Origin: Diadema setosum
Lineage: Eukaryota; Echinodermata; Echinoidea; Diadematoida; Diadematidae
DNA: 64,000 nt
NCBI RefSeq assembly: GCF_964275005.1
Contig: NC_092700.1
Coordinates: 23,049,674-23,113,673, forward strand
Direction of reading: 5' to 3'
The first letter of the stretch is position 1, and each line of letters starts with the position of its first letter. Of this stretch, positions 29,601 through 39,048 are shown one piece after another. The position numbers and the translations under genes are program-made. The notes beneath the pieces are model-generated. The model saw only the letters and a program-made list of their open reading frames with translations. It was not told the origin of the DNA and made no database searches.

Positions 29601-31518
29601 CTGAAATGAATAGTCAACAAAGGACAGATTTTCACTCAACTTCACAGGTGCATTTTATTTTTCAATGTCAACTTTCACAAACTTACCTCTATTGATAAGA
29701 TTCCCACGTTGAGGTACAGACAGATGATGAAAATATTCCAGCCCAGCCAGAGAATCTTCCATATTGAATACTGTCAAAAAATATCACAACAGCAAAAATG
29801 TTAACGACAGACGACATTGGAGGACGAAACAGAGGGAAACAGACTGTGATATATTGCAGTGTTCAAACAATTGTACATGTACTGTACCGTACAGAGTAGA
29901 CCTTGTGCATGAAACTTTCCCAAAATTTGCAAGGAGCAGAAATTGGCCAAAGTTTAATTTTAAAAAATGCATTGACAGCCTGTGGTGACTCACAAAAGTT
30001 TCATGCTGTGAAAAAAGTCTGAAAGCGAAAGTTTGATGCCAAGGATGTTTCTTGTTTTAAAGTATATCCCCCCCCCCAAAAAAAAAAAAAAGTTTCAAGG
30101 ACTGAGTTTGTGAAGTTAATTTCCTTCCTTGCCTTTACTTGAACTATGAAAGCTATTAATATAAACAATTTGGGTTTGGTATCCAGTATTGTAAAAAAAA
30201 CACCATATTACTATTTTTTTTTGAATGATAAAGCTGTGTGCCTCTTTCCTAATACACAAAAAGACATGCTGGTGGTTAGGATACCAGGAAACCGAGGAAA
30301 TACTGATCTGCTCAACCTGTTTTCTCGCTGTCTCCCTCCCTCTCAGCATTGCAAATTGACGACTTCTGATGAATCATCCCTACAGCTGTCTGGATAATTA
30401 GTGGAGGTGGATCCTCTCTCATTGTAAAGAGAACGAAATCGGAATCAATTGCGCGGAATCGTCTGTCCTACAGCCCTCCCTGCTGGCCCCATCCCATCAA
30501 ACTACTGTACTCTTCTGTCAGTACCTTTTGATAATATCTGCACTTCTTGCTTGATGTTTGGGCTTTTCTAAGTTTAAAGGGCCAAGTAAATGTGTAGCAC
30601 AAGCATGCATTTATTGCTATCTTTAGACCTCTTTGAATATCAACTTGTTGATAGTGTATTCAGGATGTGTGTATGTCACACAACACAATTCTGTCCATAG
30701 CAAATGTTTATTACAATAGGTGTTTGTTTTTGTTGAAATTGATTTGTTGAAATGATGTAATCTGTTCCAGTAATAAAATGGTTGTGAATTTAAGTCCATA
30801 GCCATTATGTACATGTACCTACAAAAATAGATAACATGTGGCATAAGATCTGTTCTCTACAAACTTTTGAATTCACATTTTCACCATCAGCTTCAAAGAC
30901 TGCCCAATATTATTTGTCATCTATTATGCCAGAAGTCACATCCCTCGCTAAACTCAAGCTACCTGATCAGTTTATACTCCAAGAAGTTTTTGTCCTTGAC
31001 AACCAGCAGTCCCAACCCCCTTCCACCATCCCCCACCCCATTAAACAAAATTTTGACATACAATGTAAATATAAAAAAAACAACAACAACAACTATGCAT
31101 ACAAATTGTTTTGAGGGTTTCCCCACTACTGAAAAAGCTGTTATTTTCACAAGGACTTATTTTTTTGCAGATTTCACAGGTCACTGTTTGGCTGCAAATT
31201 TAACAGCACCTGAAATAATCACAAACAAACAGGCATTTTAGTACACTTACATATAACTATGATAGCCTCCGTGTCAAATTGCGAAAACAACATCTCGTAA
31301 AAATGTCTGTGACTGCCTCATCCGCAAAAATATCTCTTCATGAAAATTACAGCTTTTACAGTTTGTTATAGAGAACTTACCAAAATTACAAATTTTGGTC
31401 TGTATTGGTATGTGCCAAATAGTCCGAATAGGATGAGAATAATGTCGAGGAATCCACCAAGCATGGGAACGTACATATAGCCCAGGAAGTCGAAGACTAA
31501 CCTCTCAGTTGTGGCAAT
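5531..31518 (-). CDS. NKAIN: NKAIN-family Na,K-ATPase-interacting membrane protein, five of six coding exons
   Basis: Seen: minus-strand exons 31518-31381, 29770-29687, 10872-10675, 8860-8800 and 5628-5531 all have AG acceptors and GTAAGT donors. They join in phase into about 192 residues ending in TAA. Family knowledge: NKAINs are roughly 200-residue, four-span plasma-membrane proteins that bind the Na,K-ATPase beta subunit, mostly in neurons. Diagnostic blocks are VFDFLGY, GLFGTYQYRPKFVI, SWWREHGFNC, CVLDYQYVEVLHAAVQ, EEEDSFDFIGGFD and a C-terminal LEPIYV. Spacing between blocks matches vertebrate NKAINs as I remember them. Membrane spans 2, 3 and 4 are present. Span 1 and the initiator (usually MG-C-rich, about 18 residues) belong to an exon before 31518 that I could not find; it may sit in the N gap or outside the window. 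The largest intron is 18.8 kb, in keeping with the very large vertebrate NKAIN loci. I cannot tell which vertebrate paralogue is closest. Confidence 0.95.
6207..6238. repeat. Perfect 13 bp hairpin in NKAIN intron
   Basis: CTACTGGTCCAAC pairs with GTTGGACCAGTAG across a 6 nt loop. A related, imperfect TACTGGTCCGAC/GTCGGACCAGT pair follows at about 6281-6330. Confidence 0.8.
7028..7242. mobile_element. TA-flanked pogo/mariner-like MITE
   Basis: It starts CAGTAAAATCTGCCATAGCG after TA and ends CTATAGACAGGTTTGTCTG before TA. The ends are imperfect inverted repeats. The interior has a poly-C run (about 7131-7146). It lies in NKAIN intron 5. Confidence 0.6.
8800..8860 (-). CDS. NKAIN: NKAIN coding exon 5 (rest of TM4)
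   Basis: This 61 nt exon begins in phase 0 after CTCTCCAG and leaves one base (T) before donor GTAAGT. It encodes VLGLIWAIIILRKFNEEEDS. The acidic EEEDS after TM4 is invariant in the family as I know it. The leftover T joins TT of the next exon to make the Phe of FDFIGG. If the donor were skipped, translation would run into a short alternative tail (CKYRH...). Confidence 0.94.
9400..9779. mobile_element. TTAA-type MITE, AAAGGGATGGTA family, copy 1
   Basis: The element starts TTAAAGGGATGGTACAG and ends with the inverted ACTATACAATCCCTTT. The interior carries the family's paired segments (TTTGATGAAAATCTGG and CCAATTTTCATCGACTAAAC). It lies in NKAIN intron 4. Other copies are at 12247, 13394, 36774 and 38667. 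Confidence 0.8.
10675..10872 (-). CDS. NKAIN: NKAIN coding exon 4 (large extracellular loop and start of TM4)
   Basis: This 198 nt exon is 66 codons, phase 0. The acceptor is CCCACAG before GAG, and the donor GTAAGT follows TGT. It encodes the TM3-TM4 loop with SWWREHGFNC, an N-glycosylation sequon (NIT in TYNITTVP), a second loop cysteine in QGCVLDYQYVEV, and the start of TM4 (LHAAVQCVLC). The paired cysteines and SWWRE block are family hallmarks. The exon is clearly more GC-rich than its surroundings, as expected for coding DNA here. It follows the 18.8 kb intron. Confidence 0.95.
12247..12546. mobile_element. TTAA-type MITE, AAAGGGATGGTA family, copy 2 (shorter)
   Basis: The ends are AAAGGGATGGTATACATATG and AACTATACCACCCCTTTAA. 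Internal AACTTTATTTGATGAAAAT is shared with the other copies. About 300 bp, internally deleted relative to the 380-430 bp copies. Confidence 0.75.
13394..13784. mobile_element. TTAA-type MITE, AAAGGGATGGTA family, copy 3
   Basis: TTAA is present at both ends (TTAAAGGGTTCGTATAG to GTACTATCCCTTTAA). The interior is the same as the copy at 9400 but opposite in order, showing a near-palindromic element. It lies in the long NKAIN intron. Confidence 0.8.
14733..14893. mobile_element. Half copy of the AAAGGGAACGCAAACCC MITE family
   Basis: It begins GAAGGGAACCCAAACCCAAA and follows the left half of the complete copy at 39045-39638 (CAATGTGGATTGA..., GGAACCACTGGATGAGGAGA). It then stops; no right end was found. 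Confidence 0.8.
14930..15150 (+). mobile_element. 3' tail of a non-LTR retrotransposon (CR1/L2-like)
   Basis: TGTTCAAAAAACAAGCA followed by TTGAAAACTCACCTA decodes, with one frame slip, to the F-K-K-Q / L-K-T-H-L motif common at the C-terminus of these reverse transcriptases. Then comes the typical 3' end GTAAAGCGCTTTGAGAACC, TGTGCTATATAAA and an ATT repeat tail near 15130-15150. Clade assignment is tentative. Confidence 0.65.
15192..15408. mobile_element. 217 bp MITE with AAGCCAGGC ends
   Basis: The left end AAGCCAGGCTGACACTTGCA and the right end TGCAAGTGTCGGCCTGGCTT are inverted repeats. The centre holds a hairpin around TTTTGAAATGTTCAAAA and repeats of GCACGACT. A similar central hairpin occurs in the 15989 element. 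Confidence 0.85.
15989..17103. mobile_element. 1.1 kb inverted-repeat element with AAGCCCCCGTTCCACTAT ends
   Basis: The left end AAGCCCCCGTTCCACTAT matches the right end ATAGTGGAACAGGGGCTTTA in inverse. Inside is a hairpin (AAATTTTGAACCTGTTCAAA) and dense, evenly scattered words AGCGTA and ATCGTA/CATCGG at 16195-16290 and 16740-17090. Purine-rich DNA lies between them. Frames here are short and read through the word repeats, so no protein is called. Confidence 0.8.
17636..17806. mobile_element. GGGCC-type hairpin MITE, copy 1
   Basis: The ends GTTTCATAAAGCTGTTCGTA and the complement (TACGAACAACTTTATGAAAC) flank inner inverted copies of GTAAAGTTACGAACAAC and CTGGTGATCAGTT. The whole 171 bp could fold on itself. 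Confidence 0.85.
18467..18486. repeat. C-tract/A-tract junction after CA repeats
   Basis: Eleven C are followed directly by about nine A, preceded by a CA-rich microsatellite at 18435-18460. This is one of eleven such junctions in the window. Confidence 0.9.
18540..19062. mobile_element. TTAA-type MITE with CTCTTTATGTGCCA ends
   Basis: Left TTAACTCTTTATGTGCCACG and right ATGGCACATAAAGAGTTAA are inverted repeats bounded by TTAA, so a piggyBac-like origin is likely. It contains a 28-codon plus-strand frame at 18671-18757 beginning MKAFLVLLFFSYTACILC, which resembles a signal peptide but stops soon after. I do not call this a gene. Confidence 0.8.
19187..19556. mobile_element. 370 bp MITE with ACCCCTTTCATAAACTC ends
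   Basis: Left TACCCCTTTCATAAACTC and right GAGTTTATGAAAGGGGTA are perfect complements. The interior has many copies of ATTATCCGCATTAT in both orientations and an internal second GTTCATAAACTC, suggesting a compound palindrome. Confidence 0.85.
22078..22544. mobile_element. TTAA-type MITE with CCGGAxGATTTTC ends
   Basis: It runs from TTAAAGGAGACCTCCGGATG to GAAAATCGTCCGGAATGTCC, then CTTTAA. The ends are inverted repeats about 27 bp long with few mismatches, and TTAA is on both sides. Confidence 0.8.
22960..25577. mobile_element. Putative large non-coding element with ACCTATGTTACACGGAC arrays
   Basis: Seen: copies of ACCTATGTTACACGGAC or close variants at 22961, 23332, 23513, 25178, 25344 and 25529 (plus strand) and TGTAACATAGGT at 23359 and 25565 (minus). 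A degraded minus copy lies at about 23541. They cluster in the first 600 and last 400 bases, with none in the 1.6 kb between. Several form inverted pairs 15-25 bases apart. The outermost copies form a 14 bp terminal inverted repeat (ATACCTATGTTACA). Inference: a non-autonomous DNA transposon with sub-terminal binding sites. No target duplication was recognised and there is no coding capacity over 100 codons. The family is unknown to me. Confidence 0.55.
28222..28255. repeat. (TTC)n microsatellite
   Basis: About eleven uninterrupted TTC units inside a wider pyrimidine-rich stretch (28085-28345). Confidence 0.95.
29687..29770 (-). CDS. NKAIN: NKAIN coding exon 3 (TM3)
   Basis: This 84 nt exon is 28 codons, phase 0. 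The acceptor is CAG at 29771-29773 and the donor GTAAGT follows a GAG codon at 29687. It encodes YSIWKILWLGWNIFIICLYL followed by NVGILSIE. It has the same length and the same W-x6-W-N-x-F-I-I-C pattern as TM3 of vertebrate NKAINs. A 1.6 kb intron separates it from exon 2. Confidence 0.95.
31381..31518 (-). CDS. NKAIN: NKAIN coding exon 2 (end of TM1, first loop, TM2)
   Basis: This 138 nt exon is 46 codons, phase 0 at both ends. The acceptor is CAG at 31519-31521 and the donor GTAAGT reads 31380-31375. It encodes IATTERLVFDFLGYMYV, then a hydrophobic segment (PMLGGFLDIILILFGLFG) and the cytoplasmic-side block TYQYRPKFVIL. The FDFLGY and QYRP motifs identify the family. The preceding exon should end on a codon boundary after the short N-terminus. 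Confidence 0.95.
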
Positions 31519-31811
31519 CTGTCATTGAAGAGAAGAAAATGATGGAGAGATGTTAAGAAATTAAATCTTATCACAGAATACAAACCATTCCTACAACACT
31601 GTAATGGGGGAGACTACGCTGCCATTGATATACCATCTAGATTTTTGCACACTCCATGGAAGTTGCTGGGCAACTACCGGTATGCGAGCCAAAAAGTGGA
31701 AATGAAAAACCCTGTAATTCTCAGAAGTGAGATGTTTTTGCCTTTTTTTTAACATGGCAGTTTCATGCACATTTCTTTCTTCTTTTTTTTTTTGGGGGGG
31801 GGGGGGGGGCC

Positions 31812-32690
31812 ACTGGGCCGAATGCATAAACGCTAGCAATTGCTTGTGCTAGCCTTTTACTCGAATCCGTATGCATAAAAACAAGCAATTGCTTGCAAGC
31901 AGAAGCTTTTGCTAGCAAGCGCAAGCTATTGCTTGACTGCCAGCAAGCAATTGCTTACATGTAGAGACCAAGCATTTGCTTAGAAACGTATGCATAAAAC
32001 ATACCATTTGCTAGTTCTTGCTAGCAATTGCTTACGATTTTCCAAGCTCTGTAAAATGAGCTTGAGCTTTTGTTTAACCGGAACGTTCCCTTTTAAGTGT
32101 CATTTTCATATTCATGAAAGAAAGACCACACTTGTGAAGGAGTGGTATAAATCCTACAAGTAATTACTCATAAGTAGTGTTAGAAACTTTTTCATTTCAA
32201 CAACTTGAATGTCCAGTGGTTAGCACGCAAAATGTGATAAAAAACAGGTAGGATGTCTGACTTCGGTGGAGAGCGAGGAGACCTCTCTCCACGTGCGATC
32301 TGGCAGATCCGGGCTGCTGTAAGGTGCAGTGATGGGAATCAGCCAGTAATACGTGTGTGTGTGTATAGATGTGTGTGTATGTGTCTGTGTGTGCATTTCA
32401 TAGCTCTTCTGCTATGTCAGGAAATGTTTCCACACACACATGCCCTTTCAAATACATGATGCCACACTCGCCTTTGTTTTTGTGTTCGCACAGGCGTGAT
32501 ATCCCTTTTGTTGAAAATGCAAGCAATTGCTTGTGCGGGACAAGCAAAAGGTTTTGACATAAGCAAAAGATTATGCATATATATGGATTTAAGCAATTGC
32601 TTGAGCTAGACCTTTTGCTAGACGAGCTTGTGCTTTTGCTTGAAGCAATTGCTTACAAGCAATTGCTTGTTTTATGCATTCGGCCCAATG
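31812..32690. mobile_element. 0.88 kb element with GGGCCGAATGCATAAA ends and AGCAATTGCTTG palindromes
   Basis: Left TGGGCCGAATGCATAAA and right TTTATGCATTCGGCCCA are perfect inverted ends. Both end regions are built from many copies of the palindrome AGCAATTGCTTG and of GCTAGCAA or CAAGC words; the middle (about 32050-32500) is unrelated. It sits just upstream of NKAIN exon 2. Confidence 0.85.
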
Positions 32691-33097
32691 TGAATGCTGT
32701 CTGCCTTCCTTTACACCACTGATCTCTGCAATATTTAAATCACAGATCAGAGGCCTCCACTCACATATAGCAGTATTGATTTTGTGCATGCACACTATTA
32801 ACATTAACCAAAAAAATACCCCTGATTATTCCAGATTTTCTTCCGCATAGTGTGCATATCCTGCCAAAAGAACATTCAAAGTTTCTCTTTTTTTTCCCTG
32901 CCAGTGTAAATGGTACATTGAAAACCTCTGGTTTTTCTCTTTGCATTTTTTTTTTTTTTTGCAATGTAGGCAAGAAATGCCCCTAATATTACACATACTT
33001 TTGCACACTCTATAAAAAGAAAAGAATTTGGTTTCTGTCTAACAAAAAGATGAACAAGATGAACAAATGTTCAAGCAGCAGACAGGGGTTTTTTTTT

Positions 33098-33188
33098 CTG
33101 TTTTTAAAAATCTTTTTGCCTACCAGAGGCTCAATGAAATCATTCTGTTTTTAAAAATCTTTTTGCCTACCAGAGGCTCAATGAAATC
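33098..33188. repeat. 47 bp tandem duplication
   Basis: CTGTTTTTAAAAATCTTTTT followed by GCCTACCAGAGGCTCAATGA is repeated identically, with starts at 33098 and 33145. Confidence 0.95.
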
Positions 33189-34611
33189 CTTTGGGGACAC
33201 TACAAATCATTTCCACACTCCCTGTAATCATTGGTAACCATTCTTGCAGGTCACTTCTCTTTGTATTGGATGCTATTTATAGAGCAGTGAATAGCTAGAC
33301 AGGACTTTGGAATGGTGGCAGCTCTATAAACCAAGTACATGTACATATAGGTCAACAAAGTGTCAAACTGTGCAAAAAGTGTTTAAAAAGTCACAAGAGA
33401 CACTGTGGCATGAATTCAAATTATTTCATCACCTTTACTGTACAGCCAGAACTGAAAAAGAATACAGTAAAACGCAGTTTGAAAAAGAAATTCAATGCAA
33501 TGATGCTAAGTTGTAGTAGAGCCTGTTATCGGTATCTCCCATATATGTAATGTCACAATTACCACTTCTCCTGATCTATTCCCTGAAAATGTGTAAATAT
33601 TTGAGTCTTTGGATGGTCCTCTGTGTATTTGCTGATTACATTGCAAACATATTGTATGTGAAGACCATCAATAACGATGCTTGCAGAATGAACAGGTTGA
33701 GGTGTACACCCCATACATCACGCTATTAAAAGCAACTCTAGTCATCTTTATACTGAATGTTGAAATACTACCACCAAAGGGTATATTTACAGCGGAAAAC
33801 AACTGCAAATCGCAACCGGGTCAATCTCTGTACAGGAAAAATACAAAAATACCAGAACTAAATCTCAAAAGATACACAAGTTGACTTGTGTATGTGAACA
33901 TAGTTAGAATAAGAGTTATGAACAAAAAAGCCTTTACAGTTGTAACCGCAGATTTTGGGAGTGGGGGTTGTTTGTTTGTTTGTTTGTTTGTTTGTTTTAA
34001 TTTACATTTCAAGCCATATATACTGTATGGGTAAAAGAATTTCTTGGCTGTATGTGAAAGCTGCCATGTCTGTCAGAAAATTAATCTACAATGCTTTGCT
34101 TTAAATTGGTGTATGTACATGTACATGTATGGTTTAACTGTCCCCAAGTCTCACTTGCTTTTATGAGGGAAATTCATCAAAGGAGATGTACAACTGTGCA
34201 TAAATGTGTACGTGTATAAACTTAAATGCTTCAAAAAGCTTGTGTGGATCGGGGTAATAATAGTCTGTAAAGCATGCACACTGAAATTGTTAAAAAGTCT
34301 GAAATGCACTACATAGTACCGGTAGCTCTTATCATTAACTTGATTACCCTGGTACACAGTCAGCTCCTATTAAACTCACTAGGGAAAAACTGGGTGGCTC
34401 TCTCTCTTCAGCACAAACTGGCTTTTACTGAATTTGGAAAACATTCTACAATATCTGGCAAATTAATTGCAATTTACTGTACAATCCTCAGCAAAGGTGA
34501 TGCTGATGTGTGAAGCACTAAAGGGAAAGTGGTTTAACCCTGACACAGGCTTTAATACTTAACTGTACTGCCCTCTGCATCACCGGTGACTCTACTTCGA
34601 TAACAAACACT

Positions 34612-34632
34612 AACACACACACACACACACAC
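34612..34632. repeat. (AC)n microsatellite
   Basis: About ten AC units. Confidence 0.95.
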
Positions 34633-35224
34633 AGACATATAGTGCATCCAGTGCTGGTGTCAATAGAGCTGTTTGTGTGACTGAAGAATTCTGATTCCTC
34701 GCTTCACAAGGAAATGGCCTTCATTTCCATTAAATAATTCCATCATAATCTGCACAAATAATTTGAACCTACACTACAGTAGCGCTCCAAAATTGAAGTT
34801 CATCTTGCAGCGAGTGCATAGGATGCACTCCCTCAACCAATACACTGTAATGTTCTCCCACTCAAAATGAGGAGTCTACACTGTACATTGTATTGTCTCA
34901 TTTGCTGATAAGCAGTGTTGACGATTAAATCATAAATGGATGACAGCTATAGACATTACAATTCTGTATTATTTTCAAAGTGTAATGTTTCACTGGAAAT
35001 CAAATAGATGTTGTGGACCCTTTTGATCAATCTAAGTGGGTTTACCTTGTATCTATCATGGGAGTTTATCACTTCAAATATCAACTCTTTGTTACAAAGG
35101 CAAAGACTTGTTATGTGTGTTAAAGTACATTGTTGTTTCTGACCCATGAGCAAGACTGGTCCAGAGTGCATGCATTTTATAGTCACCTAAAACACAATTT
35201 AAAAAGCAAAGTACAATAATGTAC

Positions 35225-35316
35225 GGTATCTTATATATTTTTTTTTTTTTTACAATTGTATTAATATGTACTGGTATCTTATAAATTTTTGTACAATTGT
35301 ATTATGTACTGGTACT
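35225..35316. repeat. Imperfect tandem duplication, about 50 bp unit
   Basis: GTATCTTATA(T/A)A, a T-rich run, ACAATTGTATTA and TATGTACTGGTA occur twice in succession, with a longer T tract in the first copy. Confidence 0.8.
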
Positions 35317-36773
35317 ATCAGTCACTTTTTCTTCTTTTTCTTCTTTTTCTTTCTGGTGAGGTGAGAATTATGGGGTTTCTTTGGCAGCATTTTTCATCTT
35401 TGCCATGCTTGAAACACGCTTCAACACCCATCTATCAAAACATGTTTGCAAAGGCCTTTTGGATCAGGTTTCTTGAGTTGTCAGGAGTCGCAAGTCATGA
35501 GGGAGGCTCCACTCCCCAGTTTGACCCCAGAAACAGAGATGGGTAGTTGGCAGTGGTTGGCGTGGGCAGGTCTAAGCTACATTGTATATTATGCATTTCA
35601 AAACAACTTTGCGTTTATCCTCTCTACAGGAACGCATCTCTGGCTCAAACACATACAGAAAGGCTTTTCTATTAACCCAATCATCAGAACAGTTTTGCCT
35701 TTATCATCTGCTCAAATCTCCCTGAAAGTTCTTTGGAAACCTCAATTTCGCCAGAAGAGGGCTGGGTATACGCACCCTACAATTTTGTTATACATGCGAA
35801 CAGGAGTGAACAGGAATGGCTATAGCTATCAAAAGTGGCATTGCAGCCAATCGTTTGACCCACATCAGGGTTAGTCTCCAGGCAAGGAATTGAATCTCTC
35901 TGCATTGTCTACTCTTTGATACACAATGGCAGTGTAGGCAAGAATAGAGAGAGAGAACATGCAAAAACACACAGCAAGTCATCACTGTACATTATACCCT
36001 GGCATTTGTACATCACTTTCTACACCCACACTTTTTTTTTTTTTTTTTTAGTACAAATGATGAGTCAAAAGTTACACTGCATGCTGAACACAACGTACAG
36101 TGCATATTGTACACCTTACACTGCATGCATACAATTCTAAGTTGATCTACAGTACTCTACTGTGTGTTTAATAGTCTGTGGCCTAATGGTGATACAATAT
36201 CACACCATGGAGATGGACAGATCCCTTTCAACCTCCCTGATCACATTAACACAGAGCACAGACCATTGGCTAAATTTGACCGCATTTCATCAATGCCAAC
36301 CCCTGAAGATTATGAATGACTCATGCCCATACACTTGTACATTCATGAAATAAAAGTGACCCATGCAGCACCGAACAACAAGGAATATATTGTTATGGCG
36401 TGGAAGGTGTATAGCAAATGGGTTCATGCTAGACTCTATCAAGAACAATGTGTAGATTCTCTCCTACTTGTAACTGTATTAGTGCATGCTATTTGGATGA
36501 TTTTTACCAATAACTGATGGGATTAGCACTCCCTGATCTGTCAGGCCTACATTGTCAAGAGATAATCCCATGAGATAATCCCCCTTCATGGCAGGACATG
36601 CTATGGCAAAAGAGACCTTTTGTTATTTTCCCCCCACAAAGGGTTACCAAAAGCTGATACCTCCAGTCCAGTGAAATTTTACACTCTCTCAGTTGTTTGG
36701 CAAGGGGTACAAATCATTCTTAAAGAATGTCTCTTTTAAAATTTTTCCTGCACAACTTTCTCTTCAGTCAGCA

Positions 36774-37206
36774 TTAAAGGGATTGTATAGGTTTGGTTGA
36801 GATGGGGAATTCAGATTTTAACTTTTTACAAGATAATTACAAGTACAAACCACTAAATATTAGAGAGAATACAATTCAAAGAGGAATTCAAAGTTATTTG
36901 ATGAAAATCACTTTTAGATTTCTGAGATACAAAACAAAACCAAAAAACACACACACAAAAAAAAAAAAACAGCCGTAAATCATTTTAAGTGGTCCCAATT
37001 AATAGTTGGGTCACACTATTCATTATGACCTCTTTGTTTTCAGATATCGCATTTCAAAACCAATTTTCATCGAATAAACTTTTCCTCTTATAATGAAATG
37101 CTCTTTCATAAATGCCACAGGACGTTTCTCATTATCTCCAAAAAAAAAAGAAGAAAAGTTGGATAACTGCAGCCCCATCTCAACCAAAACTATACCATCC
37201 ATTTAA
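36774..37206. mobile_element. TTAA-type MITE, AAAGGGATGGTA family, copy 4
   Basis: TTAA at both ends (TTAAAGGGATTGTATAGGT to AACTATACCATCCATTTAA). Interior TTTGATGAAAATCACTTTTA and CCAATTTTCATCGAATAAAC are shared with other copies. An A-rich insertion lies at 36950-36970. Confidence 0.8.
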
Positions 37207-37220
37207 CCACTACAAAGGGA

Positions 37221-37249
37221 CCCCCCCCCCAAAAAAAAAAAAAAAAAAA
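37221..37249. repeat. C-tract/A-tract junction
   Basis: Ten C followed directly by nineteen A, just past the right end of the MITE copy at 36774. Confidence 0.9.
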
Positions 37250-37723
37250 CAGAAAAAAAAAGAAAAGAGAGAACTGTGCTTACTTTGTCCACAATTTGTG
37301 AAAAGGCAGGGTATTCAGCAGTGTACAACAAATCAAGGAGCTTCAAGAAAATGTAACTCTAGAATCTAGAGAATCTGAGGCATACCTCTTTTCTTTTCTT
37401 TTTTTCTTTAATTCTCACATTTCTCCTTCTCTAGAGGGGGTGGGGTACAGTGATTTAGAAGTGGGGGAAAAATGTCAAATGGAGGTGAGAAAAACAACTT
37501 TGCTGTTTTGCACCTAATCTGGTTTCTCATGGGGCATACAGAATGACAGCCCAACGAGCAATAAAAAGGCTCATTTATTTTCTCTGGAAACTGCAATAAG
37601 TACTGTACATACCTACTTGTAGTGATCCAGATTGTGAGAACATATTGTACCTCAGCCCATACAGCCAGCATATCGCAGCATTCTTACAAACTACTTGTAC
37701 ACATACCATACCTGTTTAATAGT

Positions 37724-37724
37724 T

Positions 37725-37771
<47 letters not shown>
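37724..37771. repeat. (TTG)n microsatellite
   Basis: About sixteen TTG units, followed by a G run at 37777-37788. Confidence 0.95.
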
Positions 37772-37772
<1 letters not shown>

Positions 37773-38159
37773 TGAGGGGGGGGGGGGGCTGTTTTACTGG
37801 GAGGGGAAGGGTAGAACACAGAAGTATGTACAATGTACAACGTACTCTGTAGGCCTACAGTTTGTACATTAGAAACATGTATTAGGCTCTACACTATTAT
37901 GCACAGAGTACCCGTATGTGTGCATGTTTCCATTGTAGTAGATTATGTTTTGACAGCCAGAGTAAATAAGGTTCAGTTTACCTTTGGGAGCAGTGATTTC
38001 AAAAATTGTCAAAATATCATGTTTGATGCATATGTGTAGGTCTGTTGTATCGCAAAACATCCTACCATATAAAATTTTGCCATAAAGCCTGTAAGATATC
38101 AGGCGATATCAATGTTTTTCTCAATAAACTGTAACTGTATGTAGACGGTTTAGCTGGAA

Positions 38160-38337
38160 ACATTTATATTATAACTATTGTTCACATTTTGTGTATTCAA
38201 CAACACTTAACATTGATTATTCGGATTCAAATTTTTGCAATGGATGTTTCTATCCAAAACTCACATTTTTAAACTATTTTAAAGCACTAATGCTGGGTTT
38301 TTGCTTCATCTGCAAATGGTAAATTATGCCTTTTTAA
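38160..38337 (-). repeat. Dispersed repeat, second copy at 55783-55945
   Basis: The reverse complement (AGGCATAATTTACC, CCCAGCATTAGTGCTTTAAA, ATGTGAACAATAG) matches 55783-55945 in order and spacing with scattered mismatches. It ends at TTAA next to GCATAA, so it may be another TTAA-type element. The partner end was not found. Confidence 0.7.
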
Positions 38338-38666
38338 AAGCATTAATCTTACATAGTTGTATTGCCTCACATGCTTTTTATCACACATTGCTATGATAAA
38401 ATGTTTAAAAACTGTGTAATAGGATAGTGATCGCAGTTGTATTATGTATAGTACCCTCATCGTTTGCAATCATAAACTTGTTTTGAAAACATACAAGTTT
38501 GTACATTGTAATAAAGTCTGACTACTGTTTTGTTTACCATCAGTCTACTGTTTACATTTGTGTAGGGCCCTACAAGATGTACATGTTCCTGTTTCATTTT
38601 TTTTTTTTCAATGTTTTTACGCTGGTGAAGGATGGCATGTACAAGATGTATGTTACTGGTACACCT

Positions 38667-39048
38667 TTAAAGGGATGGTACAGTTTTGGTTGAGATGGGG
38701 CCTCAGGTTTCCAAAATTTGTTTGATGACATTTTTTAGATAATGAGAAACCTCTTATGAAATCTGAATTCAAAGCTCATTTGATGAAAATTGGTTTTGAA
38801 ACGGCTGTGTATCCAAAACAAAGCGATCCTAATAAAAGTTGGACCCCCTTTCATTATTAAGATCACTTTGTTTTACTTTGTTTTTTGATGTCACAGCCAT
38901 TTGAAACCTGATTTTCATCAAATAAAGTTTAGATTGTATATCCAGAGTTCTTTAACATTTCATCAAGTGGTTTTTAAGTATGGTATCTCGCAAAAAGTAA
39001 AAAGCTGAATCCTCACCTAAACCAATACTTTGTATGCCATCCCTTTAA
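38667..39048. mobile_element. TTAA-type MITE, AAAGGGATGGTA family, copy 5
   Basis: It runs TTAAAGGGATGGTACAG to TATGCCATCCCTTTAA. Its right TTAA (39045-39048) is also the left TTAA of the next element, so two different families abut with one shared target site. Confidence 0.85.

Larger units (their letters stand above)
10876..29686 (-). other. NKAIN: 18.8 kb NKAIN intron filled with repeats
   Basis: No further NKAIN exon is expected between TM3 and loop exons, and none was seen. The intron holds at least nine distinct inverted-repeat elements, a retrotransposon tail and the 2.6 kb motif-array tract at 22960-25577. From about 25578 to 29686 only simple repeats and short frames were seen. Confidence 0.8.
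32691..36773. other. Probable NKAIN intron 1, no exon seen
   Basis: I looked on the minus strand for the expected short first exon (ATGGG start, hydrophobic, donor in phase 0) and did not find it. Only local duplications (33098, 35225), a TTTG repeat (33969-33995) and an AC repeat (34612-34632) are clear. Confidence 0.5.

Noticed and set aside
35446..35874. 142-codon plus-strand frame
   Set aside because: Mixed composition, no splice-bounded structure or recognisable motif; the size is within what chance allows in 64 kb.
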